64,000 nucleotides of DNA, from positions 124,001 through 188,000 of the forward strand of contig JBNLFL010000008.1 in NCBI GenBank assembly GCA_050305515.1. The letters are read 5' to 3'. Source of the stretch: JAFGUB01 sp050305515 (GTDB taxonomy: Bacteria > Campylobacterota > Campylobacteria > Campylobacterales > Sulfurimonadaceae). The position numbers were made by a program, and so were the translations under genes. Below the pieces are notes generated by a model. The model made no database searches, was not told where the DNA came from, and worked only from the letters and a program-made list of their open reading frames with translations. This document shows, one piece after another, positions 51,431-60,819 of this stretch. Position 1 is the first letter of the stretch, and each line of letters starts with the position of its first letter.

Positions 51431-53503
51431 TTAATCTTCTTTCTCTTTTGCCACCATCATCGCATAGGTTTCATCTTTGGGAATCAATCCCGCTTCATAC
51501 AAAAACTGAGATGGGATGAAATCGCTCTTTTTGATCTTGTCATATTTGGCAAAACTGAGGTATAAAATATCTTTGGCGCGTGTCACAGCCACGTAAAACA
51601 GGCGTCGTTCTTCATCCAGACTTCCTCCGCGGCTCATCAGCTTTCGGTTTGGGAAGCGTCCGTCCATCAGATCAATCACATAGACCTCTTCATATTCAAG
51701 CCCTTTGGATGCATGAATACTCAGAAGATGGACCCCCTCTCCCTGTGTCAGATCCTGAGAGCCCAGAATCATCGCATTTAAAAAACGCTCATGCTCTTTA
51801 TAAGGTTTTGCCAGTTCTATCAGCACCTTCTCTTTACGGCGTATCCGTTCTATGGCACTTGTTTTGAGTGCCTCGTCAATACTGCCGTTTTCAAGCTGCC
51901 CACGTTTTGTACCCAGATGTTCTACAATACTTCCGTAAAATCCTGACTCCGCAATACGGTCTATGACATTCCTTGGCTGCTTGATTCCCCGAAGTTTTCG
52001 GAACAGTACATAAAATTCATGCAGATAATGCGCTCCGTCTTTGGTCAGCTTCGGATGCTTCAAAATCGGATTTTTCATGAATGAAGGCTCAAACTTCAAC
52101 ATCGCAAAACGTCCGGCAGAGCCAAGTTCCGCAAAATCATCAAAAAGCCCAAGCTGATGATTCAGGCGACGTTTTTCAAACGGATTCGTAATCTTGTGAT
52201 CCGGATGGTATAAACCCTCCAGCAGTGAACCGTTCCCGAGTCGCTGCAAGGCAATGAAAAGCTCTTTTGCAACAGCACTGCCAATTCCCTTGGCATACTC
52301 AAACAGATGAATAAAGGCCATCATATCGTTCTCATTCACCAAAAGCGTATAGATATCCAGCAGGGCCTTGACCTCTTTGGCATCAAAGAAACTTACCCCG
52401 CCGCGTCTTCGGCACGCGATGCCACGTTCGCGAAGTGCCGCTTCAATACCGTCAGCAGATGCGTTGTTACGAAATATCACGGCTATCTCGTCAGGATTTG
52501 TTTTGGAACCGGCTATCAGCTGCGCAATACCGTGATACTGATCAAACAGCTCTTCATACATCAACAGCTTGGGCGTCAATGCCTCATGGGTTCGTGTCAC
52601 TTCAAGTGATTTCGGATAAATACGCTCATTATAGGAAATCACTTTATTGGCCAAAGAGAGAATCGGCACAGTTGAGCGATAGTTCTTTACCAGAGTATGA
52701 ATCGCAGCATCGGGAAACTTCTGCACAAAAGATCCGATTATGCTGATGTCGGCACCATTGAAAGCATAGATGCTCTGATCATAATCTCCGACACAAAAGA
52801 GCGAACCCGGTCGCATCGCATCAATCAGGGTTCCCTGTAGGGCATTGGTATCCTGATACTCATCCACCAGAACTTCCCGGTAGCCAAGATCCATAGCAGT
52901 ACACAACAGGCGCATCTGTAGCAGCAGATCATTAAAGTTAAGAAAACCGTAAAGCTTTTTCAGCGACTCGAATTCATCGATAATGTCCGCATAAATCATG
53001 GCAAAGATGGTATGCTCGGATTGCTTACATGTAATCCACGCTTCAAAATCCTGCGTCATCTCGGTATTTTGATAAAACGAATAAAGATCATACAGGTAAT
53101 TCGCACCATAGGGCTGCGTCTCTTCACGCAAGTGATCAAATGAGCGTTTTTCGTAGACGCTGCGAAAGAGCGTCTTGAGTTCACGCTGCTGCTTGAGCAC
53201 GACTTTGCCGTTTTGGCGTTTGAGCCAGCGGTAGCTCACCGCATGAAAGGTTCCGGCATCGATCTTTGAAGCAATCTCTTTACCGAAATAGACGGCAATA
53301 CGTTCGACCATCTCCTGCGCCGCCTTATTGGTAAAAGTCAGCAGCAGAATCTCTTCGGCCCGGATACCCTGATGAAGCAGATGTGCAATACGGCCGACAA
53401 TCGTAGAGGTTTTCCCGGTTCCGGCCGAAGCAATGATAAGATTATGGCCTGCAGGAGCGGTTGCCGCATTAAGCTGTTCGCTGTTTAGTCGTGAAAGCGG
53501 CAC
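51431..53503 (-). CDS. uvrD: UvrD/PcrA/Rep-family ATP-dependent DNA helicase
   Basis: 690 aa, superfamily 1A. GTG start (MPLSRLNSEQLNAATAPAG). Walker A ASAGTGKTST (about 24-33), motif II VDEYQDTN, motif III GDYDQSIYAFNGA, motif IV-VI with LSIHASKGLEYEEVYVIDL and VAVTRAKD. Unwinds DNA in repair and replication restart. A palindrome lies inside and another just upstream of its start. Whether it is the UvrD or the Rep orthologue is not decided by sequence reading. Confidence 0.93.
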   Translation of the reverse strand: MPLSRLNSEQLNAATAPAGHNLIIASAGTGKTSTIVGRIAHLLHQGIRAEEILLLTFTNKAAQEMVERIAVYFGKEIASKIDAGTFHAVSYRWLKRQNGKVVLKQQRELKTLFRSVYEKRSFDHLREETQPYGANYLYDLYSFYQNTEMTQDFEAWITCKQSEHTIFAMIYADIIDEFESLKKLYGFLNFNDLLLQMRLLCTAMDLGYREVLVDEYQDTNALQGTLIDAMRPGSLFCVGDYDQSIYAFNGADISIIGSFVQKFPDAAIHTLVKNYRSTVPILSLANKVISYNERIYPKSLEVTRTHEALTPKLLMYEELFDQYHGIAQLIAGSKTNPDEIAVIFRNNASADGIEAALRERGIACRRRGGVSFFDAKEVKALLDIYTLLVNENDMMAFIHLFEYAKGIGSAVAKELFIALQRLGNGSLLEGLYHPDHKITNPFEKRRLNHQLGLFDDFAELGSAGRFAMLKFEPSFMKNPILKHPKLTKDGAHYLHEFYVLFRKLRGIKQPRNVIDRIAESGFYGSIVEHLGTKRGQLENGSIDEALKTSAIERIRRKEKVLIELAKPYKEHERFLNAMILGSQDLTQGEGVHLLSIHASKGLEYEEVYVIDLMDGRFPNRKLMSRGGSLDEERRLFYVAVTRAKDILYLSFAKYDKIKKSDFIPSQFLYEAGLIPKDETYAMMVAKEKED
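53025..53034. repeat. TTACATGTAA palindrome, exact
   Basis: Inside uvrD, W-I-T-C-K frame. First copy after 11.9 kb without one. Confidence 0.85.
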
Positions 53504-53514
53504 GTTAAAGGTCT

Positions 53515-53524
53515 TTACATGTAA
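53515..53524. repeat. TTACATGTAA palindrome, exact
   Basis: In the divergent uvrD/valS gap, 12 bases before the uvrD start codon and 31 bases before the valS -10. Confidence 0.85.
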
Positions 53525-53554
53525 TCATTAACGCGGATTTTACATCCCCTTAGC

Positions 53555-53560
53555 TATAAT
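53555..53560 (+). promoter_or_regulatory. Promoter (-10) of valS with overlapping inverted repeat
   Basis: TATAAT, 35 bases before the valS ATG. It is overlapped by the right arm of a perfect 7-bp inverted repeat, GCGGATT (53533-53539) / AATCCGC (53558-53564), which could be an operator. Confidence 0.55.
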
Positions 53561-53594
53561 CCGCCTAATTTTTTGCCCTAAAAAGGTCCTATTG

Positions 53595-56213
53595 ATGTCT
53601 AAAACCACCTACGATCCCAAATCGGTCGAGACCGCCTACTACAAGCTCTGGGAAGAGCGCGGTTACTTTGAGATTGAAGGCAACCGTGCCATCCAGCAAG
53701 ACGGCAAACATTTTGCCATCATGCTCCCGCCTCCCAACGTTACCGGAAGCCTGCACATCGGTCATGCTCTCAACCATACCCTTATTGATATTATCACCCG
53801 TTTCAAACGCATGGACGGCTACAAAACCCTCTGGCAGCCCGGAACCGACCATGCCGGAATCGCCACGCAAAATGTCGTGGAAAAACAGCTGCTTGCCGAA
53901 GGCACAACCAAAGAGGCACTCGGCCGGGAAGCATTTTTGGAGCGTGTCTGGAAATGGAAAGCCCACAGCGGCGGCACCATTGTCGGTCAAATGCGCAAAA
54001 TCGGAGTCTCTCCGGCATGGAGCCGGGAACGTTTTACGATGGATGAGGGTCTCAAAAGCTCCGTTCGTGAAGCATTTGTGCATCTCTACAACCAAGGCAT
54101 CATCGTCCGCGGTAACTACATGGTCAACTGGTGTACCCATGACGGTGCTCTTTCTGACATTGAAGTCGAATATGAAGAGAAACAGGGTAATTTTTATCAT
54201 ATTCACTACCCTCTCACGGACGGCAGCGGCCGCATTACAGTCGCCACAACCCGTCCCGAAACCTATTTCGGGGACACTGCCGTTATGGTGCACCCCGATG
54301 ACACACGCTATACCCATCTCATCGGTAAAACCGTACGCCTGCCGCTGAGCGATCGTGACATTCCCATTATTGCCGACAGCCATGTCGATATGGAGTTTGG
54401 AACCGGTATGGTTAAAGTCACCCCGGCTCATGACCCCAACGACTACGAAGTGGGCAAACGCCACGATCTGGAGTTCATCACCGTCTTTGATGAACAAGGC
54501 ATCCTCAACGACTACGCCGGTGAGTTCAAGGGTCTGGAGCGTATGGAAGCCCGAGCGGTCATTGTCAAGCGCCTTGAAGAAGAAGGTTTCGTCGAGAAAA
54601 TCGAGCCCCATACCCATCAGGTAGGCACCTGCTACCGCTGCCATAACATTGTCGAGCCCTATATCTCCAGACAGTGGTTTGTCCGCAGCGAAGTGGCCAA
54701 AAGGTCTATCGAGAAAACCAATGCCGGCGAAGCGCAGTTTTTCCCGCCGCACTGGATCAACAGCTACAACGCCTGGATGGGCGAACTGCGTGACTGGTGT
54801 ATTTCGCGCCAGCTCTGGTGGGGACACCGAATTCCCGTTTTCTACTGCGACGACTGCGGCCATGAGTGGGCCTCGCAGGATGAAGAACCCACACAGTGTC
54901 CCAAATGTGCATCAAAAGCCTTCACACAGGACCCTGATGTTCTTGACACCTGGTTCTCATCGGCACTCTGGCCCTTCTCGACGTTGGGCTGGGGCAATGG
55001 CGACAGCGAGAACGACAAACTTTATAAAAGCAGCGACTTGGCGGAGTTTTACCCTAACACGCTGATGATCACGGGCTTTGATATCCTCTTTTTCTGGGTA
55101 GCGCGTATGATGATGATGGGCGAAACCTTTATGGGCGAACTGCCGTTCAAACACATCTACCTACACGCACTCGTTCGCGATGAACATGGTCAGAAAATGT
55201 CCAAATCCCGCGGCAACGTTATCGATCCGCTCGATATGGTCGAAAAGTACAGTGCCGATGCCCTGCGCTTCACTCTGGCGGTACTTGCGGTGCAAGGTCG
55301 TGACATCCGCCTCAGCACTGACAAGCTTGAACAGAGCCGCAACTTCACCAACAAGCTCTTCAACGCCGGAAAATATCTGCTCATGAATGCCGAACAGTTC
55401 CCGGATCTGACCAGCTTCTGTGTGGAAACGCCTCTGGGTAAATATATGCTCTCGCGTCTCAACGTCGCCACGAAAGAGGTACGCGATGCCATCGAATCGT
55501 ACCGCTTTAACGATGCCGCTACCATTCTCTACCGCTATTTGTGGACAGAGTTCTGCGACTGGGGTATCGAACTTTCAAAGGCTTCCAAAGAGTCCATCAT
55601 CGAGCTCGGTGCCATTTTCAAAGAGTCCATGAAACTTCTGCATCCTTTTATGCCGTTCATCACCGAGTTTCTCTATCATGAGCTCTCGGCAACCGAGCTT
55701 GAAAGCGGTGACTCCATCATGATCATGCCGTTTCCGACCAAGACCAAGCGCCGTGACAAAGAGGAAGCGCTTTTTGACGTTATCAAAGATGCCATTGTCT
55801 CGATCCGCCGTGCCAAAACACTGGTCGATCTGGGCAATCAGAAAATCGAGTCGGCCTACGTCAAAGCTTCCGGAGTCGATGAAGCACTGGCAAAACCGTT
55901 TATCGAGCGTCTTGCCAAAGTCGAGAACGTCAGTTTCACCACCGACAAAATCGATAACGCCGTCAGTGATATCGGCGAGTTTGTTGAAGTGTACCTGCCT
56001 ACCGGTTCCATCGACCTTTCTCCAATCATTGCACGTCTTAGCAAACAGCTCGAAAAGACCGAGAAAGAAATTGCCAAAATGTCAGGCATGCTGGGCAACG
56101 AACGCTTTATAGCCAATGCCCAGACAGAAGTTGTTGAGAAAGCGCGTGCCGATCTGGCTGATGCACAAAGTCGTGCCGATGCAATCGGTGCACAACTTAA
56201 TGCGCTACGCTGA
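53595..56213 (+). CDS. valS: Valyl-tRNA synthetase
   Basis: 872 aa, class I. HIGH region PPPNVTGSLHIGHALNHT (about 42-59), editing domain (about 190-330), KMSKS as QKMSKSRGNVIDP (about 528-540), anticodon domain and C-terminal coiled coil (LSKQLEKTEKEIAKM...). Zinc-ribbon cysteines CDDCGHEW..CPKC are present. ATG at 53595 is preceded in frame by a TTG at 53592; the ribosome-binding site AAAGGT suits 53595. Confidence 0.97.
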   Translation: MSKTTYDPKSVETAYYKLWEERGYFEIEGNRAIQQDGKHFAIMLPPPNVTGSLHIGHALNHTLIDIITRFKRMDGYKTLWQPGTDHAGIATQNVVEKQLLAEGTTKEALGREAFLERVWKWKAHSGGTIVGQMRKIGVSPAWSRERFTMDEGLKSSVREAFVHLYNQGIIVRGNYMVNWCTHDGALSDIEVEYEEKQGNFYHIHYPLTDGSGRITVATTRPETYFGDTAVMVHPDDTRYTHLIGKTVRLPLSDRDIPIIADSHVDMEFGTGMVKVTPAHDPNDYEVGKRHDLEFITVFDEQGILNDYAGEFKGLERMEARAVIVKRLEEEGFVEKIEPHTHQVGTCYRCHNIVEPYISRQWFVRSEVAKRSIEKTNAGEAQFFPPHWINSYNAWMGELRDWCISRQLWWGHRIPVFYCDDCGHEWASQDEEPTQCPKCASKAFTQDPDVLDTWFSSALWPFSTLGWGNGDSENDKLYKSSDLAEFYPNTLMITGFDILFFWVARMMMMGETFMGELPFKHIYLHALVRDEHGQKMSKSRGNVIDPLDMVEKYSADALRFTLAVLAVQGRDIRLSTDKLEQSRNFTNKLFNAGKYLLMNAEQFPDLTSFCVETPLGKYMLSRLNVATKEVRDAIESYRFNDAATILYRYLWTEFCDWGIELSKASKESIIELGAIFKESMKLLHPFMPFITEFLYHELSATELESGDSIMIMPFPTKTKRRDKEEALFDVIKDAIVSIRRAKTLVDLGNQKIESAYVKASGVDEALAKPFIERLAKVENVSFTTDKIDNAVSDIGEFVEVYLPTGSIDLSPIIARLSKQLEKTEKEIAKMSGMLGNERFIANAQTEVVEKARADLADAQSRADAIGAQLNALR

Positions 56214-56227
56214 TTACATGTAGCGCA
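56201..56227 (+). terminator. Stem-loop over the valS stop codon
   Basis: Perfect 8-bp stem TGCGCTAC / GTAGCGCA with an 11-base loop that contains the end of the valS stop and most of a palindrome copy. No T-run follows. Confidence 0.45.
56214..56223. repeat. TTACATGTAA-type palindrome, one mismatch
   Basis: Reads TTACATGTAG immediately after the valS stop codon, inside the stem-loop. Last copy in the window. Confidence 0.7.
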
Positions 56228-56263
56228 GCTCTTTCATAGATTCAGCAAAAAATTTTAGTGTAA

Positions 56264-56286
56264 CGGCAACCAAGGTATCATTGCCG
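56264..56286 (-). terminator. Stem-loop after the efflux operon
   Basis: CGGCAA / TTGCCG stem with 11-base loop, 15 bases past the stop of the outer-membrane gene; on the minus strand it is followed by an AT-rich run ending in six Ts. Confidence 0.5.
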
Positions 56287-56300
56287 CGCGTAGAATCATC

Positions 56301-57695
56301 TTATGAAGAAGCCTCAACAATAGGGCTCTTCCATCCTCCGCCCAACGCTTTGAAAAGCAATACCTGATTCTGAAGCAGCTCTTCGTTCAAATTAATCGTA
56401 TTGAGACGTGCGGAGAGCAAACTGCGTTTTGCTTCGAGTACATTGAGATAATCGCCATAACCGGTGTCGTATCGCACAATCGCAAGATCCAGAACTTTTT
56501 GATAAGCATTTAACTCTTCATCCTGAGCTTTAATTTTTATATCGATAGTCTCAATCCGGTCTAGAGCATCCCGCACCTCTTTAAAGGCTGTTTTGATTGT
56601 TTTTGCGTAAGTGATCATCGCGATTTCCTTCTGGGCCTCGGCACGCTTGACACTGTTTTCAATTCGTCCGAAATCGAATAAAGGCAAATGAAGGCTCGGG
56701 CCAAATCCCCATGTCGAAGCTCCCGGTGTCAGGAGCTTGTCCAGATCAATACTGCTGTACCCATAGCTTCCTGTCAGGGAAATACTCGGAAAATAATCCG
56801 CTTTTGCAACACCGATAGTAGCATTGGAGGCTTTCAATCGCTCCAGTGCCGCCTGTATATCAGGGCGGCGTTCCATCAAATCCGACGGAAGGCCGGAAGG
56901 AACTGCAATGGCATCCGGAAAACGATTTGACGCCGTGACTTCACCTCCGAAAAGATTTTTCGGTTCACGCCCTACAAGAAGGGCTAATGCATTTTCATTC
57001 AATGCTCTGGCTTCAACAATCGAGCCTAGCAAAAGCTGCGCTCCGGCATAGAGAGCATGTGCCTGCTCCACTGTGAGTTCATCCGTACCTCCATAACGGT
57101 ATTGCCGCTCACGGTACTCATAGCTCTCACGAAATGCTTTTGCAGATTCTTTCACAACGTTTTCACGCATTTTGAGCGCAATTTGATTAATATACAATGT
57201 CGCTACATCACCGATAAGTGTCATCCGAAATGTTTCCTGATCAGCTTCGCTCGCCAGGAGATTCGACCATGCCGCTGCATGAGCATTTTGGTATTTTCCC
57301 CAAAAATCGAACTCGTACGAAAGCGTACCCGAAAGTGCATAACTGTTATAGAGCATCCCGGACACAGGCCCGAAAGTCTCTTCACTGGTATCCTGACGAT
57401 AAAAACTTCCGGAAGCATCGATACGCGGGAACCTTTCAGCACGGCTCACGCCGAGTGCAGCTTCTGCTGCCTTAACATTGGCAATTGACAGAAGCATGTC
57501 GTCACTGTGAGTGAGTGCCTCATTAATCAGAAGATTTAACTGCTCATCATTAAAAGCATGCCACCATGTCGTGTCAATCTTTACTGCCTCAATTCCCTGA
57601 GGCTGTTCCAGACTTACTGGGTCGAGTTTCGGGGTCATTGAACAACCTCCCAGCAATATCATAGCTACAATACTCAAGCTCAGACTACTTCGCAC
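56301..57695 (-). CDS. RND efflux outer-membrane lipoprotein (OprM/CmeC family)
   Basis: 464 aa. Lipoprotein signal with lipobox LLGGC (Cys about 18). Two OEP repeats form the TolC-like channel: LNLLINEALTHSDDMLLSIANVKAAEAALGVSRAERFPRI (first, shown in part) and RPDIQAALERLKASNATIGVAKADYFPSISLTGSYGY (second, in part). Third gene of the tripartite system; overlaps the pump gene by 11 bases. Confidence 0.92.
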   Translation of the reverse strand: MRSSLSLSIVAMILLGGCSMTPKLDPVSLEQPQGIEAVKIDTTWWHAFNDEQLNLLINEALTHSDDMLLSIANVKAAEAALGVSRAERFPRIDASGSFYRQDTSEETFGPVSGMLYNSYALSGTLSYEFDFWGKYQNAHAAAWSNLLASEADQETFRMTLIGDVATLYINQIALKMRENVVKESAKAFRESYEYRERQYRYGGTDELTVEQAHALYAGAQLLLGSIVEARALNENALALLVGREPKNLFGGEVTASNRFPDAIAVPSGLPSDLMERRPDIQAALERLKASNATIGVAKADYFPSISLTGSYGYSSIDLDKLLTPGASTWGFGPSLHLPLFDFGRIENSVKRAEAQKEIAMITYAKTIKTAFKEVRDALDRIETIDIKIKAQDEELNAYQKVLDLAIVRYDTGYGDYLNVLEAKRSLLSARLNTINLNEELLQNQVLLFKALGGGWKSPIVEASS

Positions 57696-60600
57696 TTGTG
57701 CCTCCTTCGTTCTCTGAGGGTGTCGTGAATTTTTTAATCAGATAATAAAACATCGGAATAAAGAAAACCGCGATGACCGTCAGAATAACCATTCCGCTAA
57801 CAACGGTCGTCCCGATAATGTGGCGACTGTGTGCTCCGGCGCCTGAACTTATGGCCAGCGGCAGTGTCCCACCTATAAAAGCAAGTGACGTCATAATGAT
57901 AGGACGGAAACGAATGCGTGCCCCCTCGATGGTGGCCTGATACAGAGTCATCCCTTCCTGAAGTTTTTGCTGGGCGAACTCCACCACAAGAATGGCGTTC
58001 TTCGCAGCCAGTCCGACCAACGTCACCAATCCCACTTGAAAATAGATGTCGTTTTCAAGACCTCGAAGATAAACACCCAGTGCCGCGCCCAACAACGCAA
58101 ACGGAACCGTAATCAGAACCGCGAAAGGAATACTCCAGCTCTCATACAACGCAGCAAGTACCAGGAAAGTAAAGATGATGGCATATACAAATGTCATATT
58201 TCCTTCATCTGCTACCTGCCGTTCCTGAAATGCCGTACCTGTCCATGCAACCGTATACCCTTGCGGGAGCACCTCTTCAGCAACCTCTGATATGGCGCGG
58301 ATTGCGTCACCGGAACTGAATCCCGGTCCAGGTTCTCCCGAGAGCTGCGCTGCGGTAAACATATTAAAACGCTGAATGACACTTGGGCCGACAACCCGTG
58401 TTACTTCCACCAAGGAGCTGACCGGAATCAATGCCCCGTTTTGGGAACGTACAAAAATATTTCGATAATCTGCGACGGTATCACGGTACTCCGGTTCGAC
58501 CTGAACGTTAACATGATAAGTCCGTCCGTAAAGGTTGAAGTCATTCGCATATCCGGTTCCGAAAGTGCTTGAAAGCGTAGCATAGATATCGGAGATAACG
58601 ACGCCGAGTGCTTTGGCTTTTTCCCGATCGATGCGCATCTTGTATTGCGGTACCCCGGCGTTAAACGATGTACGTACCTGGGTAAGTTCAGGACGTTCAT
58701 TGGCTTTAGCCACCAGCGTCTTCATCAGAGCGTCAAGTTTCGAGATATTGCCCTCTTCAGTACGATCCTGCACATAAAGTTCAAATCCTCCCGTCATACT
58801 CATTCCCATGATCGGTGGCGGATTAACGGGAATGACCATCGCTTCCTTGTTCTGGGACAGAGTTCCCATCAACGCACCGGCAATCGCCATAGAACTGTGT
58901 GCTTCTCCGGGACGTTCACTCCAGTCTTTAAGATTGGCAAACGTAATTCCGGCATCGCTTTTGAATGCAAATGTCGCCAGATCGATACCGCTCATCGAAC
59001 CGGTACTTAATACATCTTCATGATGAAGCAGCGTTTCAACCACATCGCCCTGCGCGGCTACCGTACGTTCGAGTGATGCTCCCGGCATGAGATACGAAAG
59101 TACCATCAAGACACCCTTGTCCTCGGATGGTACAAGCCCCGTCGGAAGTTTTTCCATCATATAAACGGCAGAACCGATGAGTGCGGCAAAAATCAAAAGA
59201 TTCAAGAATGCCAGTTTGATCACACGCTGTACGCCTGCGGTAAACACCGAAGTGGACCAATCAAAAAAGTGGTTGAACTTTCGGATCAGCCAAAACGGTT
59301 CCGGCTCATGTTTTTGCAAAAACACGGCACACAAAGCAGGTGTCAATGTCAATGCCACAATACCCGAAATGATAACGGAAATAACAATTGTCACAGCAAA
59401 CTGTTCGTACATCGTACCACTGAATCCTCCAACAAGTGCCGTCGGAATAAATACGGCTGAAAGCACCAGTACAATCGCAATAACCGGACCGGTAATCTCC
59501 CGCATCGCTTCAACCGTTGCCTCTTTGACACTCATCTTTTCATTGGTACGCAAAATACGCTCAACGTTTTCAATAACGACGATTGCATCGTCAACAACCA
59601 GTCCGATGGCCAGAATCATTGCAAAAAGTGTCAGCAGGTTGATCGAATAGCCAATGGCATACAGACCGGCAAAAGTCCCGACAATTGAAACCGGTATCGC
59701 AAGAACCGGAATAATGGTTGCACGAACGTTGCCCAGAAAAAAGTAGATGATAATGATAACCATCACAATGGCCTCAGCCAGTGTCTTGAGCACTTCCTGA
59801 ATAGAAGTCTCTACAAACTTAGTCGTGTTATACACGCTGTTATACTGCAAATCTTCCGGAAACTTTTTCGCTGCTTCGCGCAAGGTTTTGTCAAGTTCTG
59901 CCGAAACTTCCAATGCATTCGCACCGGGAGCCAGAAAGACTCCCGATACTGCCATGTCCTGCTTGTTATACTTGCCTTTGAGCATATAGCGTTCGGCACC
60001 CAGTTCCACGCGCGCGATATCTTTAAGATAAAGTGCCGACCCGTCAGCATTAGAGCGCACCAGAATATTTTCAAACTCTTCAATCGTCTTGAACCGTCCT
60101 TCCGTGGTTACCGTATAGGTAAACGCCTGTTTCGAAGCCACGGGTTCATCACCGATCTGTCCTGCTGCCATTTGGATATTCTGACCACGAATCGCCGAAA
60201 GTACGTCATTAACCGTAAGATTATAGGCACTCAGTGCATCCGGACGCATCCAGACACGTACCGCATACTCTTTACTACCAAACAAAATGGCATCGCCGAC
60301 ACCTTTAATCCGTTTGATATCGTCAAGAACATTGACAAGTACGTAGTTATTCAGCCAGACTGCATCATGTTTTGCATCTTTCGATGTAAATGCCAGAACA
60401 CGCAACAGATCAGGAGAACGTTCGCGCACGGTAATGCCGTAACGGCGTACTTCTTCGGGAAGTTTGCTCTGCGCCACCTGTACCCGGTTGTTGACTTCGA
60501 CGTTGGCATCGGAAGGATCCGTACCGATAGCAAAGGTAATACTCATCGAAAGGATTCCACTCGGTGATGCCGTGGAAGTCATGTAGATCATATCCTTGGC

Positions 60601-60816
60601 ACCATTAATGGCATCCTCAAGCGGTGCGGCAACCGTTTTTGCCAAAGTATCGGCATCGGCACCGGGATAGGTAGCCTGAACCATAATCTGCGGAGGTACA
60701 ATACTCGGATACTCCTGGACCGGCAATCCCCTGATGGCGATCAATCCCGCCAAAACCAGAATGATGGAGAGTACCGAAGCAAAGATAGGCCTCTCTATAA
60801 AAAATTTGGAAAACAT
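57685..60816 (-). CDS. RND multidrug efflux pump (HAE1; AcrB/CmeB-like)
   Basis: 1043 aa, twelve membrane helices with two large periplasmic loops. FFIERPIFASVLSIILVLAGLIAI start is diagnostic, and the proton-relay Asp pair is visible in AIGLVVDDAIVVIENVERIL (Asp about 405-406). Full length and intact. Exports drugs, bile-type compounds or solvents by proton antiport; the specificity cannot be read from sequence. It lies between adaptor and channel genes. Confidence 0.95.
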   Translation of the reverse strand: MFSKFFIERPIFASVLSIILVLAGLIAIRGLPVQEYPSIVPPQIMVQATYPGADADTLAKTVAAPLEDAINGAKDMIYMTSTASPSGILSMSITFAIGTDPSDANVEVNNRVQVAQSKLPEEVRRYGITVRERSPDLLRVLAFTSKDAKHDAVWLNNYVLVNVLDDIKRIKGVGDAILFGSKEYAVRVWMRPDALSAYNLTVNDVLSAIRGQNIQMAAGQIGDEPVASKQAFTYTVTTEGRFKTIEEFENILVRSNADGSALYLKDIARVELGAERYMLKGKYNKQDMAVSGVFLAPGANALEVSAELDKTLREAAKKFPEDLQYNSVYNTTKFVETSIQEVLKTLAEAIVMVIIIIYFFLGNVRATIIPVLAIPVSIVGTFAGLYAIGYSINLLTLFAMILAIGLVVDDAIVVIENVERILRTNEKMSVKEATVEAMREITGPVIAIVLVLSAVFIPTALVGGFSGTMYEQFAVTIVISVIISGIVALTLTPALCAVFLQKHEPEPFWLIRKFNHFFDWSTSVFTAGVQRVIKLAFLNLLIFAALIGSAVYMMEKLPTGLVPSEDKGVLMVLSYLMPGASLERTVAAQGDVVETLLHHEDVLSTGSMSGIDLATFAFKSDAGITFANLKDWSERPGEAHSSMAIAGALMGTLSQNKEAMVIPVNPPPIMGMSMTGGFELYVQDRTEEGNISKLDALMKTLVAKANERPELTQVRTSFNAGVPQYKMRIDREKAKALGVVISDIYATLSSTFGTGYANDFNLYGRTYHVNVQVEPEYRDTVADYRNIFVRSQNGALIPVSSLVEVTRVVGPSVIQRFNMFTAAQLSGEPGPGFSSGDAIRAISEVAEEVLPQGYTVAWTGTAFQERQVADEGNMTFVYAIIFTFLVLAALYESWSIPFAVLITVPFALLGAALGVYLRGLENDIYFQVGLVTLVGLAAKNAILVVEFAQQKLQEGMTLYQATIEGARIRFRPIIMTSLAFIGGTLPLAISSGAGAHSRHIIGTTVVSGMVILTVIAVFFIPMFYYLIKKFTTPSENEGGTSAK

Positions 60817-60819
60817 TCC

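Noticed and set aside
53589..54863. Long open frame antisense to valS (over 400 codons)
   Set aside because: It is fully contained in valS, shows no domain and arises from the GC-rich codon pattern of the sense gene. The same applies to long antisense frames within atpA, dapE, mutS, birA-fmt and the SulP gene.
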